The position numbers and the translations under genes are program-made. This document shows positions 43,638 through 55,775 of a stretch of DNA of 64,000 nucleotides, in pieces (position 1 is the first letter of the stretch; every line of letters begins with the position of its first letter). The DNA is from Dichetophora obliterata. Lineage: Eukaryota > Arthropoda > Insecta > Diptera > Sciomyzidae. Location: positions 101,041,696-101,105,695 of the forward strand of contig OY986438.1 in the NCBI GenBank assembly GCA_963920525.1. The letters are read 5' to 3'. The notes beneath the pieces were generated by a model. The model saw only the letters and a program-made list of their open reading frames with translations, made no database searches and was not told the origin of the DNA.

Positions 43638-44025
43638 GGTGGTAAGTAGGCCAATGTGACGACCGAAATTTAACTTTTTTCATGAATTTCCTTAAATAAG
43701 AAAATAAAATGCGATTGTTTTGAAAATTTAACATTTTTATTGATGTCTTAAAGTTTTTGGGGGTGAAATTTTTAGCCAAATCGGTCGAATAGCTTTTAGT
43801 CTGTGCTTCCCCGAAGTTTCCAAAACGTAGTTTCGAGAAAAACGTGTTTAAAGTTTTTACAGCAATTTCATATACGTTACGACGCTCTCTCTTCTTTTGG
43901 CTGTAACTTAAAAAATATTTTGACTTTAAGACTTTGAGAGTTTATTTTTAAGATTTAGTTTTGATATTTTATTGCGAAAAATATAAAAAAATTATTTTTT
44001 GAACTCGTCACACTGGACTACTACC
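43638..44025. mobile_element. TTAA-flanked nonautonomous element
   Basis: TTAA at both sides (43634-43637, 44026-44029). Ends GGTGGTAAGTAGGCCAATGT-GACG and CGTCACACTGGACTACTACC are imperfect complements. 388 bp, no coding sequence. TTAA suggests piggyBac-type mobilisation. Confidence 0.65.
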
Positions 44026-44505
44026 TTAATAAGCAATGAAATGTAAGCTGGATCTAATTTTGAATCTCTTATAAAATAAAATTTTTGTTTAATAGATTTA
44101 CTGATGCATCTTTACATATTTACATCTTTTTTTTTGTGTGGATGTACTTCTATTTGGTTATATTTATTCTATGTACTTCTTTTGTACCTCTTTTTAAAGT
44201 CTGTGCGTGGACTTCTTTTTGCTTTGAAAATGTTGATCACATTAACCATGCCCCAATAAATGATCGTCAGTCGCTTCCGACTGAGTTGAAAACAGAGTTG
44301 AAAAGTAGAAAACTTGACTTTTTCTACCAACTCATGTATGGTAGAAAAAAATTTAATCAAGTCAGACATATGATTCGTTTTTCAAAAGCAAGTCGCGAAT
44401 TGTAGAAAAAAACAAATCAAGTTCCTACAATTCAACTCAAAGCTTCATAATTTTTCAAGTAGCTTGATTTTCAACTTACTTGTTGCAGATCTCTGATTCC
44501 TAACC

Positions 44506-44801
44506 CTAGCTAATAACGCTAAGAAAAAGACCTTCTCGTGTAAAGATCGTCACACAACTATAATTTTTGTATAATTATATTTATTATATGATTCATGTTA
44601 ACTATTTTGGAATACTAAACAAGCAGTAAACCATAACGTTGTGTGGCGTATTCAGTAAACCATGAAAATAATTATTCATTAAAGTTGCATATACATACAT
44701 TTATATGTACGTATAAAGTTAGCGTCATCCATTGAAAAACAAAGTAGTTTTTAAGAATTGGACTTTTTTTACTTATTCTTCACCAATTTTCTTTTCTTTC
44801 A
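44506..44801. other. Spacer downstream of the uncharacterised host gene
   Basis: AT-rich; the 3' UTR of the minus-strand gene probably lies at its right side, but no canonical AATAAA signal is close to the stop. Confidence 0.35.
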
Positions 44802-45786
44802 CTAATGATTATATACATTTGTGGTATTACAATGGCTCGAGTAACGTTGTTCACACTCCACGCCATGGTGTCGAAATTCCGCTATGCTAGGTAAATGCCG
44901 AAAGAAACCATTTACATTCATAAATTGCTGTTTCTCCTCCTCCTCCTCCTCCTCCTGCTGCTGCTGCTTCTCATCATCGAGATTGCTGGCATTGTTCAAA
45001 CGTTTTGCCAATGATTTTTGCATGCCCCAAATAAATGGCGAACTCTTGCACATCAGCATTTTAATGCATGCACCCTGTCCAGGCTCTGATTCTATTTGCT
45101 CAATCATGCTGGTCAATCGATCGGATAGCTTAACATCGGTTATGTCGCCAATGAGCGCTCGCATTTCTGTGTTTGGATTCTCCAAGAACCAATCTATCGG
45201 ATTGTCAGAACGTGCGGCACGAGGCTCATGATCATGCGCCGTCTCTTCGCTGTTTGCAGCATTTTTGTCTGGTGATGAAAAGCGTCCGCCTTCAACTGTA
45301 GCCACGACACGCTTGCGATTCGCTGTGTTGCCCATTAAAGTTGAGCCAATCTGTGGTTGGAAAATGTGGAGAATTGCTTATTGCTCTATTGCAAGGGAAA
45401 CATTTTGCTTACCGCTTGAGCCACCATGATCAAAGCATTCAATGCCAAGGCGCCTAATTTGCCTGCATCAAATCCAATCATCTTTAAAATATTCGTAATA
45501 AGTCCAGCCGCATTGAAGTCGCTCAGAAAAGGCGTTGGCGAAGTAGGAGGCAGTGCTTCACCGTTGCGCTCTGATTGATCTGCATGCTGTTCATTGTCGG
45601 CTTGTTCGTGTGATGCTGCTTGATAATATTGTTGTTTTTGTTCTTGAGGTTGTTGCTCTTGTTCTATATTTTCTGCATTGTTGTCAAAACGTTGAAATAT
45701 TGACATAATATCTGGTTTCTTTTTGGAGGCTGTAGCTGAAAAAGCCTTGGCTACTAAATTGGCCACATCGGCAGCAGTGTTAATGC
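44802..45786 (-). CDS. Uncharacterised insect protein, last two coding exons
   Basis: Two joined frames on the minus strand: exon 45786-45413 (acceptor TCTCTACAG before GC-ATT-AAC) and exon 45350-44802, separated by a 62-nt intron (donor GTAAGC, acceptor CCAACCACAG) in phase 0. At least 306 residues; an upstream exon ending in one base of a split codon is required but I did not find it. Visible parts: Gln/Glu-rich stretch, a hydrophobic segment KLGALALNALIMVAQAIGST, a conserved-looking NPIDWFLENPNTEMR, CIKMLMCKSSPFIWGMQ, an EEEEEEE/QQQQ run from a GAG/CAG microsatellite, and a C-terminal C-x6-C. The paired cysteines recall small secreted or membrane insect families, but I cannot name it. Splice sites and codon structure support a real gene. 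Confidence 0.78.
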
Positions 45787-45929
45787 CTGTAGAGAAAATG
45801 AAAGAAGTTTATGGTACATAAACCTAGCTCCGCCTTTTTGGATTTATTGCCAAAAAAGATATGAGCTGCGTTGTGCTCGATGTGTGCTACTATCATGTGC
45901 CAAAAGTACAGTTCAAATCAATACTAAGG

Positions 45930-46530
45930 TCAAAATTCGGGAAAAATATTCAAATCAAAATCCAAGTTTCTAAAAAAAAAATCAATAATGTCTAGTCAAA
46001 ATCTCATTTAAAATTGCAGTCATTGCTTCAGTGAGATTTTAAACAAAATTTCTATCAAAGGTCAAGGCGAAATTCAAACCAAATTTTTCAGTCAAAGTGT
46101 TAGTCAGAATTTCTGTCAAAATTCAAATTCAAGTAAGCATTGAAATCAATTCAAGTCAAAACTCAAAAAGACTTTGCATCCAAAATCAAAATGTATCAAA
46201 TTCTAGTCAAAATATCAGTCAAAGTTTTGTGAAAATTTCATTACGATCTCATTTTAAAATTGAGTTAAAAAATTTTTAATAAAAGTTCCAGTGAAAGTTT
46301 CAGCCAAACCTCACATTAAAATTCAAGTCAAAATTTATCTCAAAATTTTAATCAGTTTCAAATCAGTCGAAATACGCATTATCAACCAAGATAATTCAAA
46401 AACTTTCAGGTCAGAAATCAATTTGAAATTCAAGTCATAATTCAAATAAAAGTTCAAGTCAAAGTTCAAGCCAAGCTTTGATCCAAATCCAATCCAAGCC
46501 CATTTGTAATCAAACAAGTTCTAAATTCAG
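45930..46530. repeat. Degenerate TCAAAATTCAAG repeat
   Basis: About 600 bp with a loose 6-12 bp period (AGTCAAAATTC, AAGTCAAAGTTCAAGTC). It lies upstream of the minus-strand exons, probably in their intron. Frames in it are artefacts. Confidence 0.6.
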
Positions 46531-46890
46531 ATCATATGTAATACAAAAAAAAAATTAAGTGCAAAAACTCGGACTTTTGAAGTTTTATTACAAATCAAGC
46601 TATTTTACTTTATATTATTTTATAACCTTTACTTGTAAATTTACCTTAGAAATTGCGAAAAATTGTGGTTTTTGCTCTTTTCGAATGGATTATTTTAGAA
46701 TCTTTATTTCATAGAGAAATTATAAATTAATAGGAATTTATTACGCTATGCGCTTTTTGTACCCTTATTTCTCTGTATTTGATAATTTTTGAAGAAATGT
46801 TTTTTACTGAATTTTGGTATGAGGAATCTCGTGGTGACATTTGTCTTACCACTTTAGTGAACATTTTAAAAATATATCAAAAATTGCTTA
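46531..46890. other. AT-rich spacer
   Basis: Nothing recognised. Confidence 0.35.
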
Positions 46891-47559
46891 AGATATGCAC
46901 TCATTTTCATGTTGATAACTCTTGAACCATTAGGATTTTCTTTTTGGTTTCCTCTTATTCTGGCCAACAACTTTGCTGAACAAATAAATATGAAAAAACC
47001 TCTTCCAGTGGGTCTTATCGAGTGCGTCTTACAAAAAGTGTTGCTAAAAGTCAAACCACAAAGAGTATATTATACAGAGGTATCACTTCAAAGATCACTC
47101 AATTTACGTTGTACAAGCGTCAGAAGGATAGAAGAACAAAACAAAAAGATTTATGCTTTTGCCTCAGCAGCTGTTTCATGCGCACCACCTATAGAAAAGT
47201 ATAGGCAGCGTCAAAACGAACGCTGTGGCAAAGCATAACTATTTTTGTTTTTTTTTCTATCCTCCGGTCGCTTATACCATGAAATTTGAGTGAAAGAGCA
47301 TTCGAAGTCGAACTGACTCCTCTTCATAATATACTTTCTGTGGTCAAACGAAAAAATCGAACATTGCGTATGAGTAACATTATTTGCTTTGAAGCGTTGA
47401 AAGCTTGCAAGACATACTATATGGACAATTTCGAACGATCTTTTCATATATATTTGTTCAGCAAAGTTGTTGACCGGATTAAAGGGAAAATTTTTGCTGA
47501 AGAAAATATGAATATCTTAATAGTTCAAGAGTTATCAACATGAAAATGAGTGCATATCT
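46891..47559. repeat. 669-bp palindrome (inverted dimer)
   Basis: Begins AGATATGCACTCATTTTCAT and ends with its complement ATGAAAATGAGTGCATATCT. The arms stay alignable to the centre near 47220: GATAACTCTTGAAC, CAACAACTTTGCTGAACAAA, AGTATATTAT and AGGATAGAA recur in complement in reverse order. Visible divergence and small indels show the arms are old. No coding function recognised. It lies between the uncharacterised gene and UGP. Confidence 0.78.
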
Positions 47560-48775
47560 GGAGTAATTATCTTATCTTATGTTATTTATTAGTATACCTC
47601 GGACATGATAACAAAAGTATAACACTATAAACCTTCAATCTTCCGTAATATTTTAATCAAGAATTGGACAAAGTTTTCTTTCTGCATATATAAAATAGAT
47701 AAAACAGATGAATAGATTAAATAGATGAAAGCGCTCACTTCTTAAAAAAAAATCCTGCTTGTGTTTAATAATTGTTGGTTCAAATGCGAATAAAAACAGC
47801 AACTAATTACACGTGGAAGTATATCATTGTAAAATTTAAGCAAATCACTTTACAACTGAGGTTTTTAAAGTCAGTATTAAGCGAGGCAAGCATTTTAAAA
47901 GAAGTGTTAACACTGAAAAACTACAAAAATCCGGACATTTTTAAAATATTTTACGGCACATTGCAGCACAGCCCGAGGCCATTACGGCACATATTCAAAA
48001 TCTCTGAAAACAATTAGTGGCGGAGCTAACTTCACATCAAAAAATTGGTATCTATAATGTGGCACCGTAAAACATAATAGCACACATTGAGCACATTACT
48101 TGACAAAAAAAAAGCATTTTTGTTAGATTAGAGCAGATAAAAGTCGTTTTATACCAAACATTTGTCCTGCAAATTTGAGTCCATCATTAAAGTTATCCAT
48201 GACACCACGTTTGTTGATGGTTTTGGCTTGTACACAAAAAGTATAGTTCGCAATCAAAAAAATTACAATAATTTTCTGCAAAAGCATATAGTAGAGCTTC
48301 ATGTTTCGTTGTTACTTAATGTTATACGTGTTGTAGCAGATGTTAGACTTATTCGAGTCGCTGACAAAATGAAAACTATTGTACTTTTTTTCGCCGTGCC
48401 AACATAACAGGTGAAATCATTGTATGAAGTAAGAAAATTTCATGATTTTGTCACTTGAGTGAATTCTTTGCTTTGGCTTGGTAGTCAATTTAATCGTTTT
48501 GTGCACATGCGCAAACAATTTGCACGCATCATCTCTGTTACCAACAACTGACAATGAGGTTTTTAGACTGTACCCCAAGTAAGAACTCAACTAACGATTA
48601 CCCAGGTAAACGCTCTCAACATAAATTACAGGCAAAAATGTAGTGCTGAAAATAAACAATGAATAAAAAGCAAAAACCTTAAATTATCTAATTTATTTTT
48701 ATTTTTTAAACTTATAAAATTTTGAAATAAACAAAAATTTTACAAATATGCATTATTATTTTGGTTTTTTGTCAG
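47560..48775. other. Region upstream of the UGP exons
   Basis: No coding exon recognised. It should contain intron or 5' sequence of UGP, since exon 48776 begins with an acceptor; the initiating exon was not found. Confidence 0.4.
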
Positions 48776-49122
48776 GTCAGAGGACATCAGAGAGCGCCTT
48801 CGGATTCCAAAGAATTTCATGAAGTCACCAAACGCGATGCCTTGCGTTTGCTTGAAAATGATTTGGACCGCTTGCTACAAACAGCCGATACACCGAAACG
48901 ACCATCACTGCAGCAAGAAATGGGCAGATTTTCCGATTTGTTTGGACGTTTTCTGCAAGAAGGTACGTATTTTTATATGAACATATTTAGTATGTTGAAG
49001 GATAAAAAATCGTCTATCTATCACACGCAGAGGGACCTTCTATCGATTGGAATAAAATACAAAAGCTGCCTGGAGATGCTGTTATGGACTATACAACCTT
49101 AAAGTCGCCTAAAAATGAGCAG
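48776..49122 (+). CDS. UGP: UTP-glucose-1-phosphate uridylyltransferase, two N-terminal coding exons
   Basis: UGP makes UDP-glucose from UTP and glucose-1-phosphate in the cytosol, feeding glycogen, chitin and glycan synthesis. Exon 48776-48962 (after a T-rich acceptor TTTTTTGTCAG; a second AG five bases on is possible) encodes RAPSDSKEFHEVTKRDALRL and ends RFLQE. A 68-nt intron (donor GTACGT, acceptor CACGCAG) follows; exon 49031-49122 gives EGPSIDWNKIQKLPGDAVM then DYTTLKSPKNEQ before donor GTTCGT. The RFLQE-GPS-DW-KIQ block is diagnostic of eukaryotic UGP N-termini, including human UGP2. The catalytic region (nucleotide-binding GGLGTSMG) is not in the window. Identification rests on memory of the family; the match is strong. 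Confidence 0.88.
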
Positions 49123-49926
49123 GTTCGTTTGAATTTCTGTGCTCTTATGATCACATTTATAACGGCAAAATTTTCAAATCAGAAAAATATTTCACACTTT
49201 CACTACCAACTGTGTTCACATCGTCTTTTGCTACGTACCAAAAAGTATCCATGTACATAATGAGCATATTAACAAAAGAATATGTGGATTAGAACGGTTC
49301 ATAAGTGTATGGGGGAAATTATGTGTCGTTTTTTCTTCGGTGCGTGTCCATTTTCTGAATGTTTGACCCCTATTAAGCACAAAAATATTTTAATACTTTA
49401 AAAAAATTTGACCTTTATATATATAGATATGTGGGACTTAAACCATTTTAAAAAATGTCCTGTCTAAACGGAAAAACTATTGGAATATATTTTGATAGGA
49501 AACAATTATTAATAGTTCAGTCTTATTAAATTTTTTTTTTTTTTAAAATATGCATCTGGTAATTTTTGGCGAAGTTTTAAACATGCAATTTTACTTTCAA
49601 CGAAAAATTATCGTTTTTCCATAAAAAATTTTTTTCTTAATTTGGTCTAGCAAATTTGGACAGTTTTTTGTATTTTTGTATTTTTGCGTAAAACTTAGGC
49701 TTTCTTGGGGTGCAACATATTTTACAGTTTATTGACTATAACTTGCGAAAAAATTCACAATACTACATTTATTCATTATTTCTAATATTTATTTATTTAA
49801 AATATGATTTTTTTGCAATGCATTTAAATTTTTTTCTGTGCTTGTCAACGACTTGTAGCAAATATTGTTTTTGCTCTTCATTAGAAGTTATTGAATTATT
49901 TAATTCTGTTATTAATGCTACGCTTC

Positions 49927-50141
49927 CATGGTAGAACTAGTGAAGGTAGATGCATTTCAGACTGCTCTATTTTTCTCATAGCCAGAATTGTCAAACTCAT
50001 GCATTTTGCTATTCTTGCCTATTTTTGTTTTCTTATCGCATTGTCATCGTTTTCAGATTTTGTATGAGCTGTCAACTTCGTTTTGACAGTTCCAGCAGTC
50101 TGTCTCTCCGAAATGCATCTACCCTCTCTAATTCTACTATG
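49927..50141. mobile_element. P-like MITE with 8-bp target duplication
   Basis: Perfect duplication TACGCTTC (49919-49926 and 50142-50149). Ends CATGGTAGAACTAGTGAAGG and, complemented, CATAGTAGAATTAGAGAGGG, both followed by TAGATGCATTTC. CATG-type ends with 8-bp duplication are the P-superfamily signature. 215 bp, noncoding. Confidence 0.8.
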
Positions 50142-50295
50142 TACGCTTCTTTCTGCTGAATCGCTAATTACATTTCTACGTTAATAGAAAAAAAACCACG
50201 ATTGGACGCTCTTCTTTTCAGTTTTCTTTTGTTTGGCATTTCTTGACCGTGGTTCGTGAGAAAAAAGGTTGTTGTCGAGGCTATCTTGTAACTAC

Positions 50296-50509
50296 CATGA
50301 CAAAATTAGACAAGGTAGTGTTAGTGCAGAAAGCCGGTGCCGAAACTGTCAAAACGAAGTTGACATTTCATAAAAAATCTGCAACCAATGAGAATGCAAT
50401 ATGAAAGCAAAAATTGCTAAAAATACCAAACTGGCTGAGTTTGACAGTTATGGTCACTAAGAAAGAGAACACATTCAGCCCTAACACTACCTTATCTAAT
50501 TCTACTATG
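50296..50509. mobile_element. P-like MITE, second copy
   Basis: Perfect duplication GTAACTAC (50288-50295 and 50510-50517). Ends CATGACAAAATTAGACAAGG and, complemented, CATAGTAGAATTAGATAAGG, then TAGTGTTAG on both. The inner inverted block AAACTGTCAAAACGAAGTTG is shared with the copies at 49927, 26480 and 42499. 214 bp, noncoding. Confidence 0.82.
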
Positions 50510-52205
50510 GTAACTACCGTTGCCATCATATCTTCTATCAATAAAAAATTTATTAAAAATACACACAAAGAAATTTGCATGAAAAGTATCCACCCTGATT
50601 TGCCAGTTAATAGCTATATGGCAATGCTGAACGCCATCCCTGAACAAACGTAACTTAACCCTATCTGTGACCACTATATTTTTGCATACGTTATGTGTCC
50701 ACTACGACGATTTCGTCCTAGCTATTTTTTTACCCTTTTGTTTCAAAGGTTTAGTTTTTAGTTTTAATGAAAGAAAAAAGAAGGTTTTGTTCAAAAATAT
50801 TTGTACAGTATTGGCAATTAATTTTGGAACATCCAAAAACTAGAATTTTTAACATTTTAATAAAAAATGTATATCTCTGGCCCTAAATAATATTAAGAAA
50901 AAACGTTCCAGGGATAGATCTTTCAAAAAACCTCCCCAAATCTGCACAAAGTATCTTACGATTATTTTAAAGCATGGTCCAAAGAATTTAAGAATTTTTC
51001 AGTTTTTGAATGGATAAATGTAAATAAAATACAATACTTAACTGTATCGAACTTATGGAAAACAGATTGCATAAATGATGCTTAGTAATATATTAATTTA
51101 ATTTGCCAACCAAAAATTGGCTTCGAGATTTTTTAACAAAAAAATAATTTCCTCAAAAACGTATCTCGTTTGGAGTTTTTCGACGCATGTTAAAAACAGA
51201 CACGGTTATTAAAACAAGCTCAAGAAAGCTTTAAGTATGATTTTGAGGAAGCTTGATAAGCTTATCACAATTTGATCTCGTTTGTTACTTCAGTTGAAAA
51301 GACTTGATAAAAAAACTCTAGTATGATTATTTATTTGGTCTCATTTACTTGAACCTCAAGTATGTTTAATTTTTTGAAATACTAAGTGTAAAATGTTTTT
51401 TGTTTACATTTATATTTATGTATTTGTTTTATAACAAATGGTTTTAAAACTAAAAAACTGAAAAAATAATGTTTGAAAAAATGTTTTTACTTTGCAATAA
51501 ATTTTATTGAAATTAAAAAAAAGTCTCTTTGTCCTCTTTTTTTTTTGTCAAAAGTTTTCTTATTTTGCCCTAGACTTCTGGTAACCCTACCTTGTAACTC
51601 ATTGTATCATGATATTTGACGAAAAGTGGCAGGATTTTGTTACAATCAACACTCAACTTTTTTTCAATAAACAAAAACAATATTTGCTGCAAGCATAGAA
51701 CAAATTTTAAATGCATTACAAAAAATCCTATTTTTAATAGACAAATATTAAAAATAGTAAATAAATGTATTTTTAATTTTTTCGCAAGTTATAGTCAATA
51801 AACTGCAAATTATGTTGCACCACAAGAGAGCCTAAGTTTCACACAAAAATACAAAATTACAAAAAAAAAAAAAATATCGCTAGACCAAAATAAGAAAAAA
51901 ATTTTGTATGGAAAAACGATAATTTTTCGTTGAGAGTAATATTTGTTTCCTATCAAAATATATTCCAATTGTTTTTCTGTTTAGACACGACATTTTTTAA
52001 AATGATTTAAGTCCCACATAGCTCTAAAATGGCCTTTAAGCGATTTGCGGAACCCTTAGAGGTCAAATTTTTTAGGTATTAAAATATTTTTGTACTTAAT
52101 AGAGGTCGAACTTGCAAGAAATGGAGGCGCATCGGATTATTTTAACACTTTTGTAATGTGAACCGGTCTAATGTGGATGCTCTTATGATAAATTATTTAA
52201 CTTTT

Positions 52206-54290
52206 AAATAATTTGCTGGTGGTGTGGAAGATTCAAATATTGTTTTTTTTTTTAAATAAATGCGAATGTGTTATGTGCTGCAATGAACCTTATGTATTTA
52301 AAATCAATTTTCCCCCTAGGTCTTGGATATTGTTCTGTAATGTGCTTGAGTTTTACTTCAACTTAAGAATGAACTTATACTTAAGAATTTAGTCCCGCTT
52401 TTAGTTTTTTCCGGGCTATTTTGTGGGCACATATGAAAATGCAAGTTATTATATTATTTTGTATGATACCTTTTATCTCCCGTAAGTTTCTAAAAAAGAT
52501 TTTGGATTTTTTGTTATAACCCTCCATCACTAACCTAAAGGTGGAATCCACGTAAAAATATTTGATATTTTTACTTCAATAGTTTTCATTTTCTAGCGGT
52601 CTCCGAGATATAAGCGTGTCAGCGCGACTAAACTAAGAAGTGTTTGTGTGCTTTACACCCAGGTTAGTTATCAAAGAATTTTTCGAGTGTATTACACAGA
52701 ATAAAACAGATCGATGCAAGACTAAGACTACTTGCTTTAACTGAGTTTAATACATTTGCCAAGAACATCTATACCCGTATTCACTAACCTCAATATAATA
52801 TTCTCTTTATTTTAACAGGCGTTTTAGTTAGATTTTACATATTCACCAAACAACCTAAATTATTTTGTTTCGAACTTATTTTCGAATTTTTCTGACAGCT
52901 CAACGTTTTTCCTTAAATTAGTTTGCTTTTATAACTGAGGCAAACTTTTAACCAAATTAAAAGTTTTTTAGATAAATAGCTCTACCATTTATCAATTTTA
53001 GTGAATTTATATCTTTAACTGCAGCGCTGTTAATAATAAGTACATTTTAGTCAGCCACCAGCAATGGCTCTCAATATTTGGAAAAAAGAAAATCAAGCCT
53101 ACTTTTGGGAATGGTTTTTTTTAGGTTGGCATCGGTTGGAAGGGCAGCTACCAATGTTCGTGATAGCCTGGATCACCTTTCATATTCTTACTTATTTGAG
53201 TGATTCCAGGAGGTTCTCTTATATTGGAATGCTGGTCGGTTTCAGCCTCGCTCATCATCCTCGCTGCTGCTTTCTTCGCTGGAACTACTTGAGCTACTAA
53301 AGCTTTCTAATAAATTTATCCCATTTATTACATATTGCGACATTATAAAGAACATTTTTGTTTTATTTAAAAAAAAAACAACAAACTTACGTAAAATAAA
53401 AAAAAAATATTTAAATTGACGATTTTCGAAACAGCACTTTTCCTAGGCTTAATTACGTATATTCTTATAACTGAGAATTTCTTATGTTGGTGAAAAACAT
53501 CCAGAGTTAGTTGTGACGCAACTCAGCAATAGGTTCGGGATCCAGGGTTAACGTCATTTGATTTTGAATCAATCATGAAAAATCACAAAATTTTACAAAA
53601 TAAAAAAAGCTAAAAACTTTTTACGAAACCATAACAGAGATTCTGAGAGTCTCATCAAAATTAATATGATTTGTAAATCATAGTAAATTTGTAAGCCAAA
53701 TTGTAAGGTGGTAAAACAAATTACTAAATGACTTCAAAATTCAATTTTTATACTGCATAAAAATCTTTCTACTGCAAATCTGTCTATTACTTTGCTTTCC
53801 AACCAACTAGATATTTAATCAGAATATCATAAACTAAAAAAAATATTAGGTGTTTTGTCAAAAACCTCAAATCTGATCAAATCGTGTGGGGTCTTTTGGT
53901 ATTTGTGCTGTGATGTTCACGTGTTTTGCTAATAAAGAATGCCGGGACAGAACACCCAGGGAAGTTGTGCCCAAACCCTTTTTGGAGACTAGACCGGAAA
54001 ATTTTCAGTCATAACACTTTAAAATGGTTTTACAATTTTGGACATAACACCCAATTGAGTATTGGATTTGATAAAAATTGCTTGATTTTAAATAGTATTT
54101 TATTTTTCATTTCTGTATAAATCATGACTTAAGACAAGGACAAAGCACCAATGGGTCTAACGACCTCTTGCAGAGGTGGTGGTTGTCTCCAGAAACGATT
54201 TGGGTGTTATGGATAAAAATTGTCTGGTCATAATCACCAAAAAAACGATTTGAGCTATTAAAAACTATTTCATTAAAGATATTGGCCCAT
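52206..54290. other. Gene-free intron-like region
   Basis: No UGP exon recognised. At 52787 the text GTATTCACTAACCTCAATAT looks like a Harbinger-type MITE end, but only a weak partner (GTTGGTGAAAAAC near 53495) exists. The frame at 53064-53300 has no known motif; its minus strand contains a short Ser/Glu-rich stretch. Confidence 0.35.
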
Positions 54291-54293
54291 AAC

Positions 54294-54432
54294 CATAGTC
54301 AAAATAAAAATAGATTCTAAATTTAGTATGAGCATTTTTGACAGTTTTTTAATTTAATATGTTGTATAATAATAATAAAAAAACTTGCACTTAATTTAGA
54401 GTCTACTTTTATTTTGACTATGGTTATGGGCC
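54294..54432. mobile_element. MITE with 44-bp inverted ends
   Basis: Left end GGCCCATAACCATAGTCAAA then ATAAAAATAGA; right end complements it (TTTGACTATGGTTATGGGCC). Flanked by ATT on both sides, a possible 3-bp duplication. 139 bp, noncoding. Confidence 0.75.
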
Positions 54433-54807
54433 ATTGTTTTTAACATGGAATATAAATATCAAAACAAAAACAATATTTTGTTTTATATTCACCTTTTTGT
54501 TGGAGTTTATTACCCCCCCCCCCCTCCCGCCCCGAAAATACACTAAGAACCAATTTCTTCATAGTTCGGTAAAAGTTGCCGAACCAGTTAACTCATCTCA
54601 GGGCATTAACTCAAAAAATTAAATTTCTTCACAGTTCGGCAGAGACGAACCGAACTTTTAGGTCCGGACCTCGAGAGGTCGGTTAAAATTAGTAACGGCA
54701 TGGAAAATCTGTTTTCCGTACAAATTTGATTTCTTCATTAAAGAATATTCTTTTGTGCGTCAAATATTTTTTTTTATTTTTCGCGGTTTTTTTATATCAA
54801 ACAAAAA

Positions 54808-55593
54808 ATGGAACAACATTTTTGAGAGCAGTGTTCCAGCGAGGAGAATGAAGAGCAATTAGTTATTGAGCGATGGCAATACAAAATGCAACAAAGAATT
54901 TCGTTAGAGAAATGGGATGATACGGACTTTGTGTCCCGTTTTAGATTGAGCAAACGTACAGTTTGCATTGTGCTCTCTCTGATTGAAGATCAGTTGAAGT
55001 ATGCTGATCCACGGTAATTATGTATTTAGGTAACATTTAAATTAATTTAGATTTATCTTTTCATCTGCAGCCCACGCTACATTATGCCAGATGTCCAGCT
55101 TCTAATTGGGCTGCGACTTTTTGCACTTGGTTCGATGCAGATAAGCATCGCAGACTTTGCTGGAGTTTGTGTAGCTTCAGTATATAGACTTGTGAGGCGA
55201 GTAGCCAGCGCACTTGCCTCAGTATCAAATACTTTTTACTAATTGCCCGCTGGCCTGGATCCACCCACTACCAACGAATATTTAATTTATCACATTTGAA
55301 GCATAGACTAGAGCAAGGTGACTTTGATCGATTCCTTATTGTGGGTGACAGTGGTTACCAAAATACAATGTATTTGGTAACGCCACTTCCGACCCCAATA
55401 ACGAGAATCGAGGAGCTTACAATGAGAGCCAGATACGCACGGTTGAGCGGAGCTACGGGGTCCTTAAGCGACGGTTCTCTGTTCTAGCGCTCGGTCTGCG
55501 AGTGCAAATATCTACTGTGCAAGACATAATTATTGCTTGTGCGACATTGCACATCGTATGCATCGATGAAGATGATGTGGTTGCCCCACCCTA
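54808..55593 (+). pseudogene. Harbinger (HARBI1-like) transposase relic
   Basis: Start MEQHF then an in-frame TGA, then SLEKWDDTDFVSRFRLSKRT and VCIVLSLIEDQL. A 57-nt intron (55014-55070; donor GTAATT, acceptor ATCTGCAG) restores the frame into PRYIMPDVQLLIGLRLFALG and RRVASALAS, ending in a stop. The middle of the DDE domain is deleted: the next readable part is FLIVGDSGYQNTMYLVTPLP, then, after a shift, RTVERSYGVLKRRFSVLALG, the C-terminal Glu region. Order and motifs match HARBI1-type nucleases. Clearly inactive. Confidence 0.85.
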
Positions 55594-55775
55594 AATAGAA
55601 AATTTTGATTCGATTATAGCCGGCAATGTGGTTCCTAATAGTGGAGCACAAACAAATGCTAGCCAACGTAATGTGCGAGCTGAGTTATTAAATGATTACT
55701 TCCCTGCATTGCTGCGGTCAAATAAATCAAATAAATAAAAAATATATAACTAATTCAAGTTATATTATATTTATT

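Larger units (their letters stand above)
41184..44505 (-). repeat. Long dispersed repeat, copy B (inverted partner of 17531-19955)
   Basis: Matches copy A in reverse over four blocks in matching order. Distinctive shared strings include ATCTACAGATCCAACTAATT, GCAATGCTGGCTAAAATCGA, TGATGAAAAAATCGTTTTTC and GTTGCAGATCTCTGATTCCT. This copy is interrupted between 42160 and 44300 by a hairpin MITE, a P-like element, a half-foldback and a TTAA-flanked element, none of which is in copy A. The hydrophobic minus frame 41249-41569 parallels the one in copy A. Confidence 0.7.
49245..52205. mobile_element. Large element with about 600-bp inverted arms
   Basis: Left arm 49245-49890 and right arm 51650-52205 are complements: GACCCCTATTAAGCACAAAA with TTGTACTTAATAGAGGTC, AATATATTTTGATAGGAAAC with GTTTCCTATCAAAATATATT, CGAAAAATTATCGTTTTTCC with GGAAAAACGATAATTTTTCG, and TTATTGACTATAACTTGCGA with TCGCAAGTTATAGTCAATAA. 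The core lacks a recognisable transposase. Long arms suggest a foldback or Mutator-like nonautonomous element. It lies immediately after UGP exon 49031-49122, presumably in the intron. Confidence 0.72.

Noticed and set aside
44884..45231. Plus frame with Ser/Cys run
   Set aside because: Antisense of the E/Q-coding microsatellite in the spliced minus-strand gene.
53064..53300. 78-residue plus frame (MALNIWKKENQAYFWEW)
   Set aside because: No recognisable motif, splice context or repeat support; likely chance.
52783..53502. Harbinger MITE bounded by GTATTCACTAACC and GTTGGTGAAAAAC
   Set aside because: The ends match over too few bases and no duplication is visible.
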